Origin: Arthrobacter sp. ISL-48
GTDB lineage: Bacteria; Actinomycetota; Actinomycetes; Actinomycetales; Micrococcaceae
Assembly (NCBI RefSeq): GCF_018613805.1
Contig: NZ_JAGGPL010000001.1
Location: 248,001-312,000 of the forward strand
Direction of reading: 5' to 3'
DNA: 64,000 nucleotides
Part shown: positions 1 through 9,519 of the stretch, piece by piece
Numbering within the stretch: position 1 is the stretch's first letter
Layout of the letters: every line of letters begins with the position of its first letter
Position numbers and translations under genes: made by a program
Notes under the pieces: generated by a model
The model's database searches: none
Seen by the model: the letters and a program-made list of their open reading frames with translations, nothing else
Told to the model about the DNA's origin: nothing

Positions 1-366
1 GAGCGACTTTGCCAGGGCAGCCTGGGTGGCTGCCGGGTCTGGCCGGGTTCCTTCCGCCGGACTAGCCGGTGGAGTAGCTGGCTTGTTGGCATCGCGGAAT
101 GCCTTGAGTGCGTCGGTGACCTTACTCTCGTCCACTCCAAGCTTGGCGGCCAAGTCTGCTGCCTTTACACCGCCGAAACCGCCGCGGCCGCCGTGCCTGC
201 CCCCGCCGTCGGCCGGAGCGGTTCCATCCGGTGAGGCAGTGGAGCTTGCGCTCGGGGCAGGCGTAACGGTGGTGGTTGCCGAGGCCATGCCTGCAACTCC
301 GATCCCGGTGCCCAGGGCGAGGGCCGCGGCCGAGAGGCCGAGGGTGATTCTCTTTTTGCGTGACAT
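1..366 (-). CDS. Secreted protein of unknown function, 3' part outside the window
   Basis: I do not recognise this family. The visible 122 residues begin MSRKKRITLGLSAAALALG, a classic signal peptide: positive n-region, alanine/leucine-rich core, and probable cleavage after the AMASA-like segment near residue 30. A low-complexity linker rich in Thr, Ser, Pro and Gly follows, with a GGGRHGGRGGFGG stretch. Then comes a helical segment (AADLAAKLGVDESKVTDALKAFRDA) resembling short helical repeats in actinobacterial exported proteins. The ATG at 366 is preceded by a clear GGAG ribosome-binding site. The gene runs off the left edge, so total length and C-terminal domain are unknown. It is transcribed away from the TetR gene at 561; the two share about 190 bp of upstream DNA. 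Confidence 0.75.
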   Translation of the reverse strand, partial: MSRKKRITLGLSAAALALGTGIGVAGMASATTTVTPAPSASSTASPDGTAPADGGGRHGGRGGFGGVKAADLAAKLGVDESKVTDALKAFRDANKPATPPASPAEGTRPDPAATQAALAKSL

Positions 367-533
367 ACCTTGTCTCCTGGATCTGCCGTCTGGTGACGGC
401 GGCTCGTCGTGACGGACCCTTTCGGGATAGTCCAAGTCTTCAACGGCAGGATTTCGAGGAGCTGTCGGGAACCTTTCATCTTCCTGTGAATGCGGGCGCC
501 TACACCTAGTCCACCCAGCAAGAATTGCGCATC

Positions 534-547
534 GTGCAAAATTGCAC
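534..547. promoter_or_regulatory. Palindromic candidate operator upstream of the TetR/MMPL operon
   Basis: GTGCAA-AA-TTGCAC is a perfect 6-bp dyad 13 bases before the TetR start codon at 561. A related half-site, TTGCGCA, lies just upstream at 525-531. The site would overlap the core promoter: TTGCGC at 525-530 is a possible -35, and the -10 would fall in CATAGTGT. TetR repressors usually bind such dyads in their own promoters, so autoregulation is the natural inference. Binding itself is not shown. Confidence 0.5.
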
Positions 548-560
548 ATAGTGTAAGAAA

Positions 561-1259
561 ATGCAGTCAGACTCACTGGAGTCCGGAACTCCCGGCACCT
601 CACCAACCCCGCCGTCGCGTCGGGAAAAGAACAAAGCGGCCACCCGCCAGGCCATCACTGATGCAGCCCTGGCGCTGCTTCGCAGCAAGGGCGCCGGAAA
701 CTTCACCGTGGAGGACATAGCGGACTCCGCGGGCATCTCCCGGCGAACGTTCTTCAACTACTTCGGCAGCACCGATGCTGCACTCGCGTCCATGACTTAT
801 GGCTTTCTGGACAGCGCCCTCCAGCAGTTCCGGCGGCGCCCGTCCCGAGAACCCATCCTCGAGTCCGCCCGGGCCGCACTGCTGGAACTGGCAGACCCCA
901 TGACTGTTGCCCCCCTGGCGGAGCTGTTTACCCTCATCCAGCAGAACCCGCAGCTGTCCCGCTCAGAATTGGAGGCGTGGGACCACTGCACCGAACAGAT
1001 CATCACCGCTGCACGGGAACGCTTCGCTGCAGCTCCGGGCGCCGTGATCGATGAACTGTATCTGCGCGCCCTTGCAGGGTCAGTGATTTCCTGCGGCAAG
1101 GCCGCTATGGACGTGTGGTTTGCGCGCGGGGGTGCTGACATGTCGCCAGCATCACTCTCCGTGCTCCGCCAACTGCTGATCGATGCCATCGGCCACCTTG
1201 GCTCCGGCTTCGACGGCCACGCACTCTCCGAATCCACTCCCCTCGAAGATCGGCACTGA
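561..1259 (+). CDS. TetR-family transcriptional regulator of the adjacent MMPL exporter
   Basis: This is a 232-residue TetR/AcrR repressor. The N-terminal helix-turn-helix is clear (AITDAALALLRSKGAGNF, then VEDIADSAGISRRTFFNYF, about residues 30-75). The rest is a helical ligand-binding domain without a recognisable ligand signature. The stop codon at 1257-1259 is followed after one base by the ATG of the MMPL transporter, so the two are co-transcribed and translationally coupled. The usual role is to repress an efflux operon until a substrate binds. A palindrome at 534-547 is the likely operator. No strong Shine-Dalgarno precedes ATG 561, so a short or leaderless transcript is possible. Confidence 0.88.
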   Translation: MQSDSLESGTPGTSPTPPSRREKNKAATRQAITDAALALLRSKGAGNFTVEDIADSAGISRRTFFNYFGSTDAALASMTYGFLDSALQQFRRRPSREPILESARAALLELADPMTVAPLAELFTLIQQNPQLSRSELEAWDHCTEQIITAARERFAAAPGAVIDELYLRALAGSVISCGKAAMDVWFARGGADMSPASLSVLRQLLIDAIGHLGSGFDGHALSESTPLEDRH

Positions 1260-1260
1260 C

Positions 1261-3786
1261 ATGGCTCTATTGCTGTACCGCCTCGGCAAGTTCTCGTACC
1301 GCCACCGGTGGCTGGTCGTTTCAGCGTGGCTGGCCGTGCTCGTCGCCGCCGGAGGCTCAGCGGCCGCCTTCCATGGCACCTTGTCGAACAGTTTCCAGAT
1401 CCCTGGTACCGAGACCCAGCAGATGGCGGACAAGCTCAAGAAGGAGCTGCCCTCATCCTCGGGCGGGTCCGCCAGCATCGTGTTCGAAGCCAACGGTGCG
1501 CAGTTCACCCAGGCCGGCAGGGATGCTGTATCCGCGGCCCTGACCAAGCTCAAGACCATCCCAGATGTGCAGGGGACTGTTGATCCGTTCACCACCCAGG
1601 CCCAGCTGGACGAGGCCGGCCAGGGTATTACCGACGGCGAGCAGCAGATCGCGGCCGGCCAGGCGCAGCTTGACGCGTCGCGCGCCCAGCTCGAGGCCGG
1701 AACAGCTCAACTCACGGCCGCCGAGCAGCAGCTTGCGGCCTCCGGCGCCCCGCCGAGCGTCATCGAAGCCCGGCTCGGACAACAGAGGACCGCGCTCGCG
1801 ACGGGACAGCAAAAGCTCGACGCCGGAACGCAGGAGCTTGCAGCCGCCAAGGCCCAGCTGGAGCTCGGCAAGCGCCAGGCCGGGTCGTCTGCCGGGTTGC
1901 GGTTCGTCTCCGAGGACGGCAAGGCGGCCATCGCGCAGGTCCAGTTCAAGACCTCGATCAACGGCCTCACGCCAGAGGTCCGCCAAGAAGTCCAGGACAT
2001 CGTCAAGGAGGTCTCCTCCGCGGACGTCACCGCACTGCCCAGCAAGGAGATCAGCGAGGACATCTCCGAGCTCTTCGGCACTGCAGAGATCATCGGCATC
2101 GCCGTCGCGGCCCTGGTCCTGGTCCTCATGCTGGGTACCCTGATCGCCGCCGGGCTTCCGCTGCTGATGGCCATCGTCGGCGTCGCCGTGGGGGTTGGCG
2201 GTACCTTCGCCCTGAGCGGCGCCGTGGACATGAGCTCGATCTCCCCGATGCTGGCCCTCATGCTCGGCCTGGCCGTGGGCATCGACTACTCCCTGTTCAT
2301 CGTCAACCGGCACCGCGGCCAACTGCTCGCCGGTATGGACGCGGAGGAATCGGTGGCGCTGGCCACCGGAACCTCCGGCAATGCAGTCCTTTTCGCCGGC
2401 CTGACCGTCATCATTGCACTCGCAGCCTTGGTGGTTCCCGGCCTGCCCTTCCTGGCCGTGATGGGTCTATCTGCCGCCGCCACGGTGGCTGTCGCCGTCG
2501 TCGTCGCCCTGACCCTGACGCCAGCCATCCTCTCATTCGTGGGCCGGAAGCTGATTTCCAAGCGGGCGTGGGCCAAGGCGGAGAAGCACAACGCCAGGCC
2601 TTCCCATGACGAGGAAGACCGTGCCAAGGACGAATACCGCAGCAGCCACGGCTGGGGCGGCATGGTCACCAACCACCCCTGGCTGGCATTGCTTGCCGGC
2701 GTTGTCCTGCTCGGCGTCATGGCCCTGCCCGCCAGCCAGCTGCGCCTCGCCCTGCCGGACGCCAGTTCCGAGCCGGTCGCCTCGCAGGCGTTCCAGGCCT
2801 ACGACGTCACGAAGCGCAGCTTCGGCGAGGGCATGACCGGACCGATCATCGTCGTCGGGGGCCTCCCGGAGGGCCTGAGCGCAACCGAGGCGCAGGCCAA
2901 GCAGTTCGACGTCGCGGACATACTGCGCGGGACGGAGAACGTCGCAGCCGCGGTGCCACTGGCACTCAGCCAGGACCGCCGCACTGCGGTCTTCCAGGTC
3001 ATCCCTCGAGAGGGCCCAGCCAGCGCCAGCACCGTCCAGGTGGTTTCCGAACTGCGCGCCGAGAAGGGGCAGATCAAGGACACCACTGGCGTCAGTATCG
3101 GCCTGACCGGCCAGACCGCCGGCAACGTGGATGTCTCCACCAAGCTCGGCAACGCCCTGCCGCCGTATTTGGCGATCGTCGTCGGACTCTCCCTGCTCCT
3201 GCTGCTGCTCGTCTTCCGTTCCATCTGGGTGCCGCTGTTGGCCACCGGTGGCTTCCTGCTCTCGCTCGCCGCCTCCTTCGGCGCCGTCGTCGCGGTCTAC
3301 CAGTGGGGCTGGCTCGGAGCCATCTTCGGCGTGGAAAACCCGGGCGCCGTGCTGAGCTTCCTGCCCATCATCCTGATCGGAGTGCTTTTCGGACTGGCCA
3401 TGGACTACCAGGTGTTCATCACGTCCGGCATGCGCGAGTCCTATATGCACGGCGAACTGGCCAGGCACGCCGTCCGGACGGGCTTCAGCCACGCATCCGC
3501 AGTAGTCACAGCCGCCGCGATCATCATGGTCAGCGTGTTCTCCGGCTTCATCTTCAGCCATCTGAACATGGTCCGGCCGCTGGGCTTCGCGATGGCGTTC
3601 GGTGTGCTGATCGACGCTTTCGTGGTCCGGATGACCATCGTGCCCGCCGTGATGTACCTGCTGGGAAGCAAGGCCTGGTGGCTGCCGAAGTGGCTGGAGC
3701 GGATCCTTCCGGACGTCGACGTTGAAGGCGCCAAGCTGCGGCAGGGCACCACCGCCGCACAGTCATCGACGGAGCTGGTCCACTAG
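1261..3786 (+). CDS. MMPL/RND-family membrane exporter with extracytoplasmic coiled coil
   Basis: This 841-residue MMPL-type transporter belongs to the RND superfamily. It shows the duplicated architecture: a first membrane segment near residues 15-40, an external domain, a five-helix bundle (about 275-425), a second external domain, and a second helix bundle (about 635-810). Intramembrane Asp motifs typical of proton-coupled RND pumps are present in GLAVGIDYSLFIVNRHR and in the later GLAMDYQVFITSGMRE. Residues about 113-208 form an alanine/glutamine-rich heptad stretch (repeated AQL, QQL, AGTAQL units), predicted as an external coiled coil. The start was set at ATG 1261, immediately after the TetR stop, because the protein then begins MALLLYRLGKFSYRHRW, normal for the family. 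The substrate is unknown: a drug, lipid or solvent. Confidence 0.9.
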   Translation: MALLLYRLGKFSYRHRWLVVSAWLAVLVAAGGSAAAFHGTLSNSFQIPGTETQQMADKLKKELPSSSGGSASIVFEANGAQFTQAGRDAVSAALTKLKTIPDVQGTVDPFTTQAQLDEAGQGITDGEQQIAAGQAQLDASRAQLEAGTAQLTAAEQQLAASGAPPSVIEARLGQQRTALATGQQKLDAGTQELAAAKAQLELGKRQAGSSAGLRFVSEDGKAAIAQVQFKTSINGLTPEVRQEVQDIVKEVSSADVTALPSKEISEDISELFGTAEIIGIAVAALVLVLMLGTLIAAGLPLLMAIVGVAVGVGGTFALSGAVDMSSISPMLALMLGLAVGIDYSLFIVNRHRGQLLAGMDAEESVALATGTSGNAVLFAGLTVIIALAALVVPGLPFLAVMGLSAAATVAVAVVVALTLTPAILSFVGRKLISKRAWAKAEKHNARPSHDEEDRAKDEYRSSHGWGGMVTNHPWLALLAGVVLLGVMALPASQLRLALPDASSEPVASQAFQAYDVTKRSFGEGMTGPIIVVGGLPEGLSATEAQAKQFDVADILRGTENVAAAVPLALSQDRRTAVFQVIPREGPASASTVQVVSELRAEKGQIKDTTGVSIGLTGQTAGNVDVSTKLGNALPPYLAIVVGLSLLLLLLVFRSIWVPLLATGGFLLSLAASFGAVVAVYQWGWLGAIFGVENPGAVLSFLPIILIGVLFGLAMDYQVFITSGMRESYMHGELARHAVRTGFSHASAVVTAAAIIMVSVFSGFIFSHLNMVRPLGFAMAFGVLIDAFVVRMTIVPAVMYLLGSKAWWLPKWLERILPDVDVEGAKLRQGTTAAQSSTELVH

Positions 3787-3814
3787 GCTGCAGCAGGCCT
3801 ATTAAGCTGGAGCC

Positions 3815-4462
3815 GTGACCCGCCTCATCCTCGCCTCCCAGTCTCCCGCCCGCACCAAGCTCCTGGCCGACGCCGGTATCAGCCACTCCGTTCTGGTCTC
3901 CGACGTGGACGAGGACGCAGTCCAGGCCCGTTACGGCGTCACGGATCCGCACGATACCGCACTGCTGCTGGCCCGGGCCAAGGCGGAGGCCGTCGCGGCG
4001 CTGCCGGACGCCGAGGGCGCCCTGGTACTTGGTTGCGACTCCGTGTTCGAGTTCGGCGGCGAGGCGCACGGCAAGCCCTACACTGCCGGCGTCGCACGCG
4101 AGCGGATGCTCAGGATGAGCGGCAACAGCGGCGTGCTGCACACCGGGCACTGGCTGGTGGACTGCCGGGACACCATGCCCGACGACGGCGATGCAGCGCC
4201 GGGGTCCGGCGCCACTCTGGGGGCCGTCACCTCAGCCGAAGTCCACTTCACCGAGATGGAGCCGGACGAAATCGACGCGTACATCGCCACAGGCGAGCCG
4301 CTGCACTGCGCGGGGTCGTTCACCATCGACGGCCTGGGAGGTGCGTTCATCAGGAAGGTGGACGGCGATCCCCACGCCGTCGTCGGGCTGTCCATCTCCA
4401 CGCTCCGCAGTCTCCTGGCCCAGGCGAACGTTCGCATCACGGAGCTTTGGCCCGCCCGATAA
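3815..4462 (+). CDS. maf: Maf-like nucleoside triphosphate pyrophosphatase
   Basis: This 215-residue Maf protein hydrolyses non-canonical or modified nucleoside triphosphates to the monophosphate and pyrophosphate and is linked to septum inhibition in some bacteria. The N-terminal family motif is intact (LILASQSPARTKLLADAG, with the SxSPxR signature). It is followed by VSDVDED, the conserved ARAKAEAV helix and LGCDSVFEF, which carries the catalytic-region aspartate. Length is slightly above the usual 195-210 because of an insertion near residues 125-140. The start is GTG 3815. It precedes the biotin carboxylase gene at 4592, as maf does near acyl-CoA carboxylase genes in several actinobacteria. 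Confidence 0.93.
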   Translation: MTRLILASQSPARTKLLADAGISHSVLVSDVDEDAVQARYGVTDPHDTALLLARAKAEAVAALPDAEGALVLGCDSVFEFGGEAHGKPYTAGVARERMLRMSGNSGVLHTGHWLVDCRDTMPDDGDAAPGSGATLGAVTSAEVHFTEMEPDEIDAYIATGEPLHCAGSFTIDGLGGAFIRKVDGDPHAVVGLSISTLRSLLAQANVRITELWPAR

Positions 4463-4510
4463 AGGACCCAATTTCGAAGACATTTGTAGCTTCCCTACAA
4501 AGCCTTCGCC

Positions 4511-4538
4511 GTTTACACGCGGAATCCGCAAGTAAAAT
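4511..4538 (+). promoter_or_regulatory. Candidate promoter of the acyl-CoA carboxylase alpha gene
   Basis: GTTTAC (4511-4516) and TAAAAT (4533-4538) are separated by 16 bp, a plausible -35/-10 pair about 50 bases before the TTG start at 4592. The spacer contains the short palindrome GCGG-AAT-CCGC. Just upstream lies a perfect 7-bp inverted repeat, TTTGTAG-CTTCC-CTACAAA (4483-4501). It could be a regulator site or the end of the maf transcript; there is no clear T-tract after it. Confidence 0.4.
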
Positions 4539-4591
4539 CGGCTGAACCCTCAAAATCGCGCTAGGCTCCCACAAGGAAAGAAGGAGACGCC

Positions 4592-6409
<1,818 letters not shown>

Positions 6410-6428
6410 TTTACTGCCGGAGGCACCC

Positions 6429-6869
6429 ATGATTGCACCAAGTTTTGAAGAAGAAGTTGACCGTTACCACCTGGCCGTTCCGGAGATCACCCGAGGTAAT
6501 CCCGCCCCGGTCAAGGAACTTTATTCCCGGCTCGACGACGTGACCCTGGCCAACCCGTTCGGCGGCATCGCCCGAGGGTGGGCACAGGTGGAGGCCCGGC
6601 TTGACCAGGCTTCCCGGCACTATCATGAGGGCGAGATGCTCGGCTTCGACACCGTCACGTCCTACACGGCCCGTGACACTGCCTACCTCGTTGAGACGGA
6701 GCATTTCCGCGCACGCCTCGACGGTGCCGCGGTCGCGGAGGAGTTCGCACTGCGGGTGACCAGCATCTTCCGGCGCGAAGAGGGTTACTGGAAGCTCGTC
6801 CACCGGCACGCGGACCCGGCTGCCCAGCCGCAGTCGCGGCGGTCACTGGCACCAGCTGCCGCTCTCTGA
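6429..6869 (+). CDS. SnoaL-like / NTF2-fold protein
   Basis: This 146-residue protein has the look of the SnoaL-like or DUF4440 NTF2 fold. It has an N-terminal helical pair, then alternating strands with VTSYTARDTAYLVETEHFRARL, and ends on the typical RREEGYWKLVHRHAD strand. Such proteins are small cone-shaped ligand-binding or isomerase folds; the substrate cannot be read from sequence. ATG 6429 is preceded by GGAGGCACCC. It starts 19 bases after the carboxylase stop, so it probably sits on the same transcript, but no functional link is evident. Confidence 0.8.
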   Translation: MIAPSFEEEVDRYHLAVPEITRGNPAPVKELYSRLDDVTLANPFGGIARGWAQVEARLDQASRHYHEGEMLGFDTVTSYTARDTAYLVETEHFRARLDGAAVAEEFALRVTSIFRREEGYWKLVHRHADPAAQPQSRRSLAPAAAL

Positions 6870-6963
6870 TCGCCGCTGTTGTTCCGGCACGGCCCTGGGT
6901 CTGCCGTCGGGCCTCGGGCGTCGCCCTCTGGCATCCCGACGGGGCCCCGGGCAGACTTAGCGT

Positions 6964-7698
6964 GTGAAGCCTTTCCTGCTCCTGGCATCCCGGGCCGAAG
7001 ACGCCGCCGCCGAGGATGAGTACGCGGCATACCTGAAGTACGGTGGCCTGGCGCCGGCGCAGTTGCGACGCATCAGGCTGGAGGCCGCTCCCCTGCCCGA
7101 ACTGGAGCTGTCTGACTATGCGGGCGTGATCGTGGGCGGCAGCCCCTTCACGTCCAGTGACTCGGACGATCATAAGAGCCCTACCCAGCACCGGGTGGAA
7201 GGCGAGCTGTCAGGTCTGCTGGACCGAATCGTGGCCGCGGACTTTCCCTTTCTGGGCGCATGCTACGGCGTGGGGACGCTCGGGGCGCACCAGGGAGCCG
7301 TTATCGACAGGACGTTCGGAGAGCCGCTGGGCGGAGTGGAAATTGAACTGACGGAGGCCGGGCTCGCCGATCCTCTGCTGCAGGGGATGCCCCGCCGCTT
7401 CACGGCCTTCACCGGACACAAGGAGGCATGCACCTCGCTGCCGTCCCACGCCGTGCTGTTGGCAACATCCAAGGCCTGCCCCGTGCAAATGTTCCGGATC
7501 AGGGAGAATCTGTACGCAACCCAGTTCCACCCAGAGCTGGATGTGGGCGGCCTGGTGACCCGGATCGACATCTACCGCCATGCCGGGTATTTTCCGCCGG
7601 AGTCCGCCGAGGAACTCATGGAGAACGCGCGGCAGTTCACGGTCACGGAGCCCACCAACATCCTGAAGAATTTCGTGGCCAGGTACGCCGTCGGCTGA
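6964..7698 (+). CDS. Class I glutamine amidotransferase domain protein (GMP-synthase-like)
   Basis: This stand-alone class I glutamine amidotransferase has 244 residues. The nucleophile elbow is FLGACYGVGTLG with Cys100, and the downstream catalytic His/Glu lie in ATQFHPELD. That is the hydrolase triad arrangement of GuaA-type amidotransferases. There is no synthetase domain, so it either delivers ammonia to an unknown partner or acts on gamma-glutamyl compounds, as many stand-alone members do. The start is GTG 6964, which gives MKPFLLLASRAED. It is the last gene before a strong bidirectional hairpin at 7742-7790 and converges on the permease at 7841. Confidence 0.87.
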   Translation: MKPFLLLASRAEDAAAEDEYAAYLKYGGLAPAQLRRIRLEAAPLPELELSDYAGVIVGGSPFTSSDSDDHKSPTQHRVEGELSGLLDRIVAADFPFLGACYGVGTLGAHQGAVIDRTFGEPLGGVEIELTEAGLADPLLQGMPRRFTAFTGHKEACTSLPSHAVLLATSKACPVQMFRIRENLYATQFHPELDVGGLVTRIDIYRHAGYFPPESAEELMENARQFTVTEPTNILKNFVARYAVG

Positions 7699-7741
7699 AA
7701 CTGCGGTGCGTTCCTGCCCGGTTACCTGGCCCCGGACAGCC

Positions 7742-7790
7742 AAATGCCCGGCGTACTCCCCCGAATCACAGAGAGAACGCCGGGCACTTT
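7742..7790. terminator. Bidirectional hairpin terminator between convergent genes
   Basis: TGCCCGGCGT (7745-7754) and ACGCCGGGCA (7777-7786) form a perfect 10-bp stem around a 22-nt loop. The flanks are AAA on the left and CTTT on the right, which gives a short T-tract in both directions. It lies between the plus-strand amidotransferase (ends 7698) and the minus-strand permease (ends 7841), where a shared terminator is expected. Confidence 0.7.
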
Positions 7791-7840
7791 GGCCACTAAC
7801 CGGGCTGGAACGTACAGACTGTCAGTAACAGGATAAAGCG

Positions 7841-9253
7841 TCAGGCGACGTTGTTCTCGTAGTCCAGGTCCCTGGTTTCCTTGCTGACGAACAGGGCGAT
7901 AAGCGTCAGCACGGCCATGACAGTGAGGTAGACGCCCACCAGCACCGGGCTGCCCTTGGCCGATTCCCACAGCCAGACGGCGATGAAGGGGGCAACCGCT
8001 GCACCCAGGATGCTGGACACGTTGTAGCTGACGGCGGAGCCTGTGTACCGGACGTTAGTGGGGAACAACTCCGGCAGCAGGGCACCCATGGGTCCGAACG
8101 TCAGTCCCATCAGGGAGAAGCCGATGATCAGCAAGGCCATGGTGCCGACGAACCCGCCGCTGAACAGCGGGACGAACAGCAGGCCGAAGGCGAAGATGCC
8201 CGGAGTCACGGCGATCAGCATCTTCCGGCGGCCATACTTCTCGGCGAGCGGACCCGAGACCAGGGTGAAGATGCCGAAGAAGACGACGCCTGCAATCAGC
8301 ATCCAGAGGAAATCGTTGCGGGTGTAGCCCAGGCCGGGCACGAACGTGGCGACGGCCGCCTCGGTCATGGGCTTGCCGGACTTCTCTGCCGCTGCCTTGG
8401 CGGCGTCCAGGCTGGAGGCGCGGGTGCCGTAGGTCAGCGTGAACGTTGTCATCAGGTAGAAGAGCACATAAGTGGCAAGCATGATGAATGTACCCAGGAT
8501 GAGCTGGCGCCAGCTGGACCTGAAAACACGGCCCAGGGGCAGCTTGGCCACCTCGTTGGATTCGATCACCTTGGTGAACGCGGGAGTCTCGATCAGCTTG
8601 AGGCGGACGTAGAGGCCGATGATGACCATGACGGCGCTGAGCAGGAACGGCACGCGCCAGCCCCAGTCCGCGAAGGCGGCCGGTGAGAGTGCGTAGCTGA
8701 AGACCAGGAAGATCACGTTGGCGATGATGAAGCCGATGGGAGCGCCGAGCTGCGGGAAGGTGCCGTAGATGGCCCTCTTGTTCGCCGGAGCGTTCTCGGT
8801 GGCCAGCAGGGCAGCACCGCTCCATTCGCCGCCGAGGGCGAGGCCCTGTGCGAAGCGCATGACCACCAGCAGTGCCGGAGCCCAGAATTCCCAGCCCGGG
8901 ACAAGCGCGGTGGGCAGGCAGCCGATGAGGAAGGTGGCAATACCCATGGTGAGCAGCGACGCCACCAGGGTGCCCTTGCGGCCGAACTTGTCTCCGAAGT
9001 GGCCGAAGACGATGGAGCCAACGGGACGGGCAACGAAGGCGACGCCGAAGACCGCGAAGGAGCTCAGCAGCTGGGTGGTTTCGTTCTGGCCGGGGAAGAA
9101 CAGCCTGGGAAACACCAGGACGGCGGCCGTGGCGTAGACGTAAAAGTCGTAGAACTCAACGGTGGTGCCTATCAGGCTGGCAACAATCACGCGTCCGCGC
9201 GAGTTCACCGCCTTGGCAGAGCCTGGCTCCGCCGAAGTTTCAATGGATGGCAT
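7841..9253 (-). CDS. MFS transporter, metabolite:H+ symporter (MHS) family
   Basis: This 470-residue permease has twelve predicted membrane segments and belongs to the MHS group (ProP/ShiA/KgtP type), which imports organic acids, betaine or aromatic acids with protons. The opening GTTVEFYDFYVYATAAVLVFP is the family's TM1, and the loop after TM2 has the MFS signature (FGHFGDKFGRKGTL). A second copy, GPLAEKYGRRKML, lies between the halves. An ATG nine bases inside the longest frame was preferred: GAAAG lies eight bases upstream of it, whereas the alternative GTG at 9262 has none. The substrate is not readable. Two dyads in its promoter (9338-9373) suggest specific regulation. Confidence 0.88.
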   Translation of the reverse strand: MPSIETSAEPGSAKAVNSRGRVIVASLIGTTVEFYDFYVYATAAVLVFPRLFFPGQNETTQLLSSFAVFGVAFVARPVGSIVFGHFGDKFGRKGTLVASLLTMGIATFLIGCLPTALVPGWEFWAPALLVVMRFAQGLALGGEWSGAALLATENAPANKRAIYGTFPQLGAPIGFIIANVIFLVFSYALSPAAFADWGWRVPFLLSAVMVIIGLYVRLKLIETPAFTKVIESNEVAKLPLGRVFRSSWRQLILGTFIMLATYVLFYLMTTFTLTYGTRASSLDAAKAAAEKSGKPMTEAAVATFVPGLGYTRNDFLWMLIAGVVFFGIFTLVSGPLAEKYGRRKMLIAVTPGIFAFGLLFVPLFSGGFVGTMALLIIGFSLMGLTFGPMGALLPELFPTNVRYTGSAVSYNVSSILGAAVAPFIAVWLWESAKGSPVLVGVYLTVMAVLTLIALFVSKETRDLDYENNVA

Positions 9254-9319
9254 GTGGGGCACTTTCGTGAAGACCGGCCGGACACAGCAATGCCGTGTCT
9301 GGAAAGGAATAGTTAGAGT

Positions 9320-9373
9320 TCAATATTAGTTCCGGACGTCCAGTCAATGGACAAAAGGTCCGCTATTTGGACC
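9320..9373 (-). promoter_or_regulatory. Promoter and two dyad operators of the MHS permease gene
   Basis: On the minus strand TTGACT (9347-9342) and TATTGA (9325-9320) are 16 bp apart, a credible promoter 67 bp before the start. GTCCA-N5-TGGAC (9338-9352) overlaps the -35. GGTCC-N7-GGACC (9357-9373) sits just upstream. The shared GTCC/GGAC halves suggest one dimeric regulator bound at two sites. The regulator is not identifiable here. Confidence 0.45.
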
Positions 9374-9432
9374 CGAGCGATCCGTCTCATTTTCGGCTCC
9401 TCACGCCGTCCCGGAGCCTCCGATAGGCAAAT

Positions 9433-9486
9433 GTCACAGCGCGTTAACAATCCGCGACCATCCGCGAAACGCGCCTTCCCTACCGT
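9433..9486 (+). promoter_or_regulatory. GlnR-like box and -10 of the narK-nasA-nasB operon
   Basis: Four pentamers are spaced exactly 11 bp apart: GTCAC (9433), TTAAC (9444), CGACC (9455) and GAAAC (9466). This matches the known actinobacterial GlnR pattern gTnAC-N6-GaAAC repeated twice; the first and last are perfect and the middle two are degenerate. Ten bases after the last GAAAC comes TACCGT (9481-9486), a plausible -10. That puts the transcription start near 9493, close to the GTG at 9520. The same geometry recurs at the nirD, nirB and flavoprotein promoters. GlnR itself is not in the window. Confidence 0.65.
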
Positions 9487-9519
9487 GGTAGTACAACATC
9501 CCCCCAGAGGAGGTACACC

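Noticed and set aside
2533..3561. Long antisense frames (342 codons here; others such as 4889-6043, 9583-11016, 24965-26713, 33815-35434)
   Set aside because: They mirror strongly supported genes on the opposite strand. Their translations are dominated by Asp, Glu, Gly, His and Arg, the normal artefact of high-GC third positions, and they lack ribosome sites or domains.
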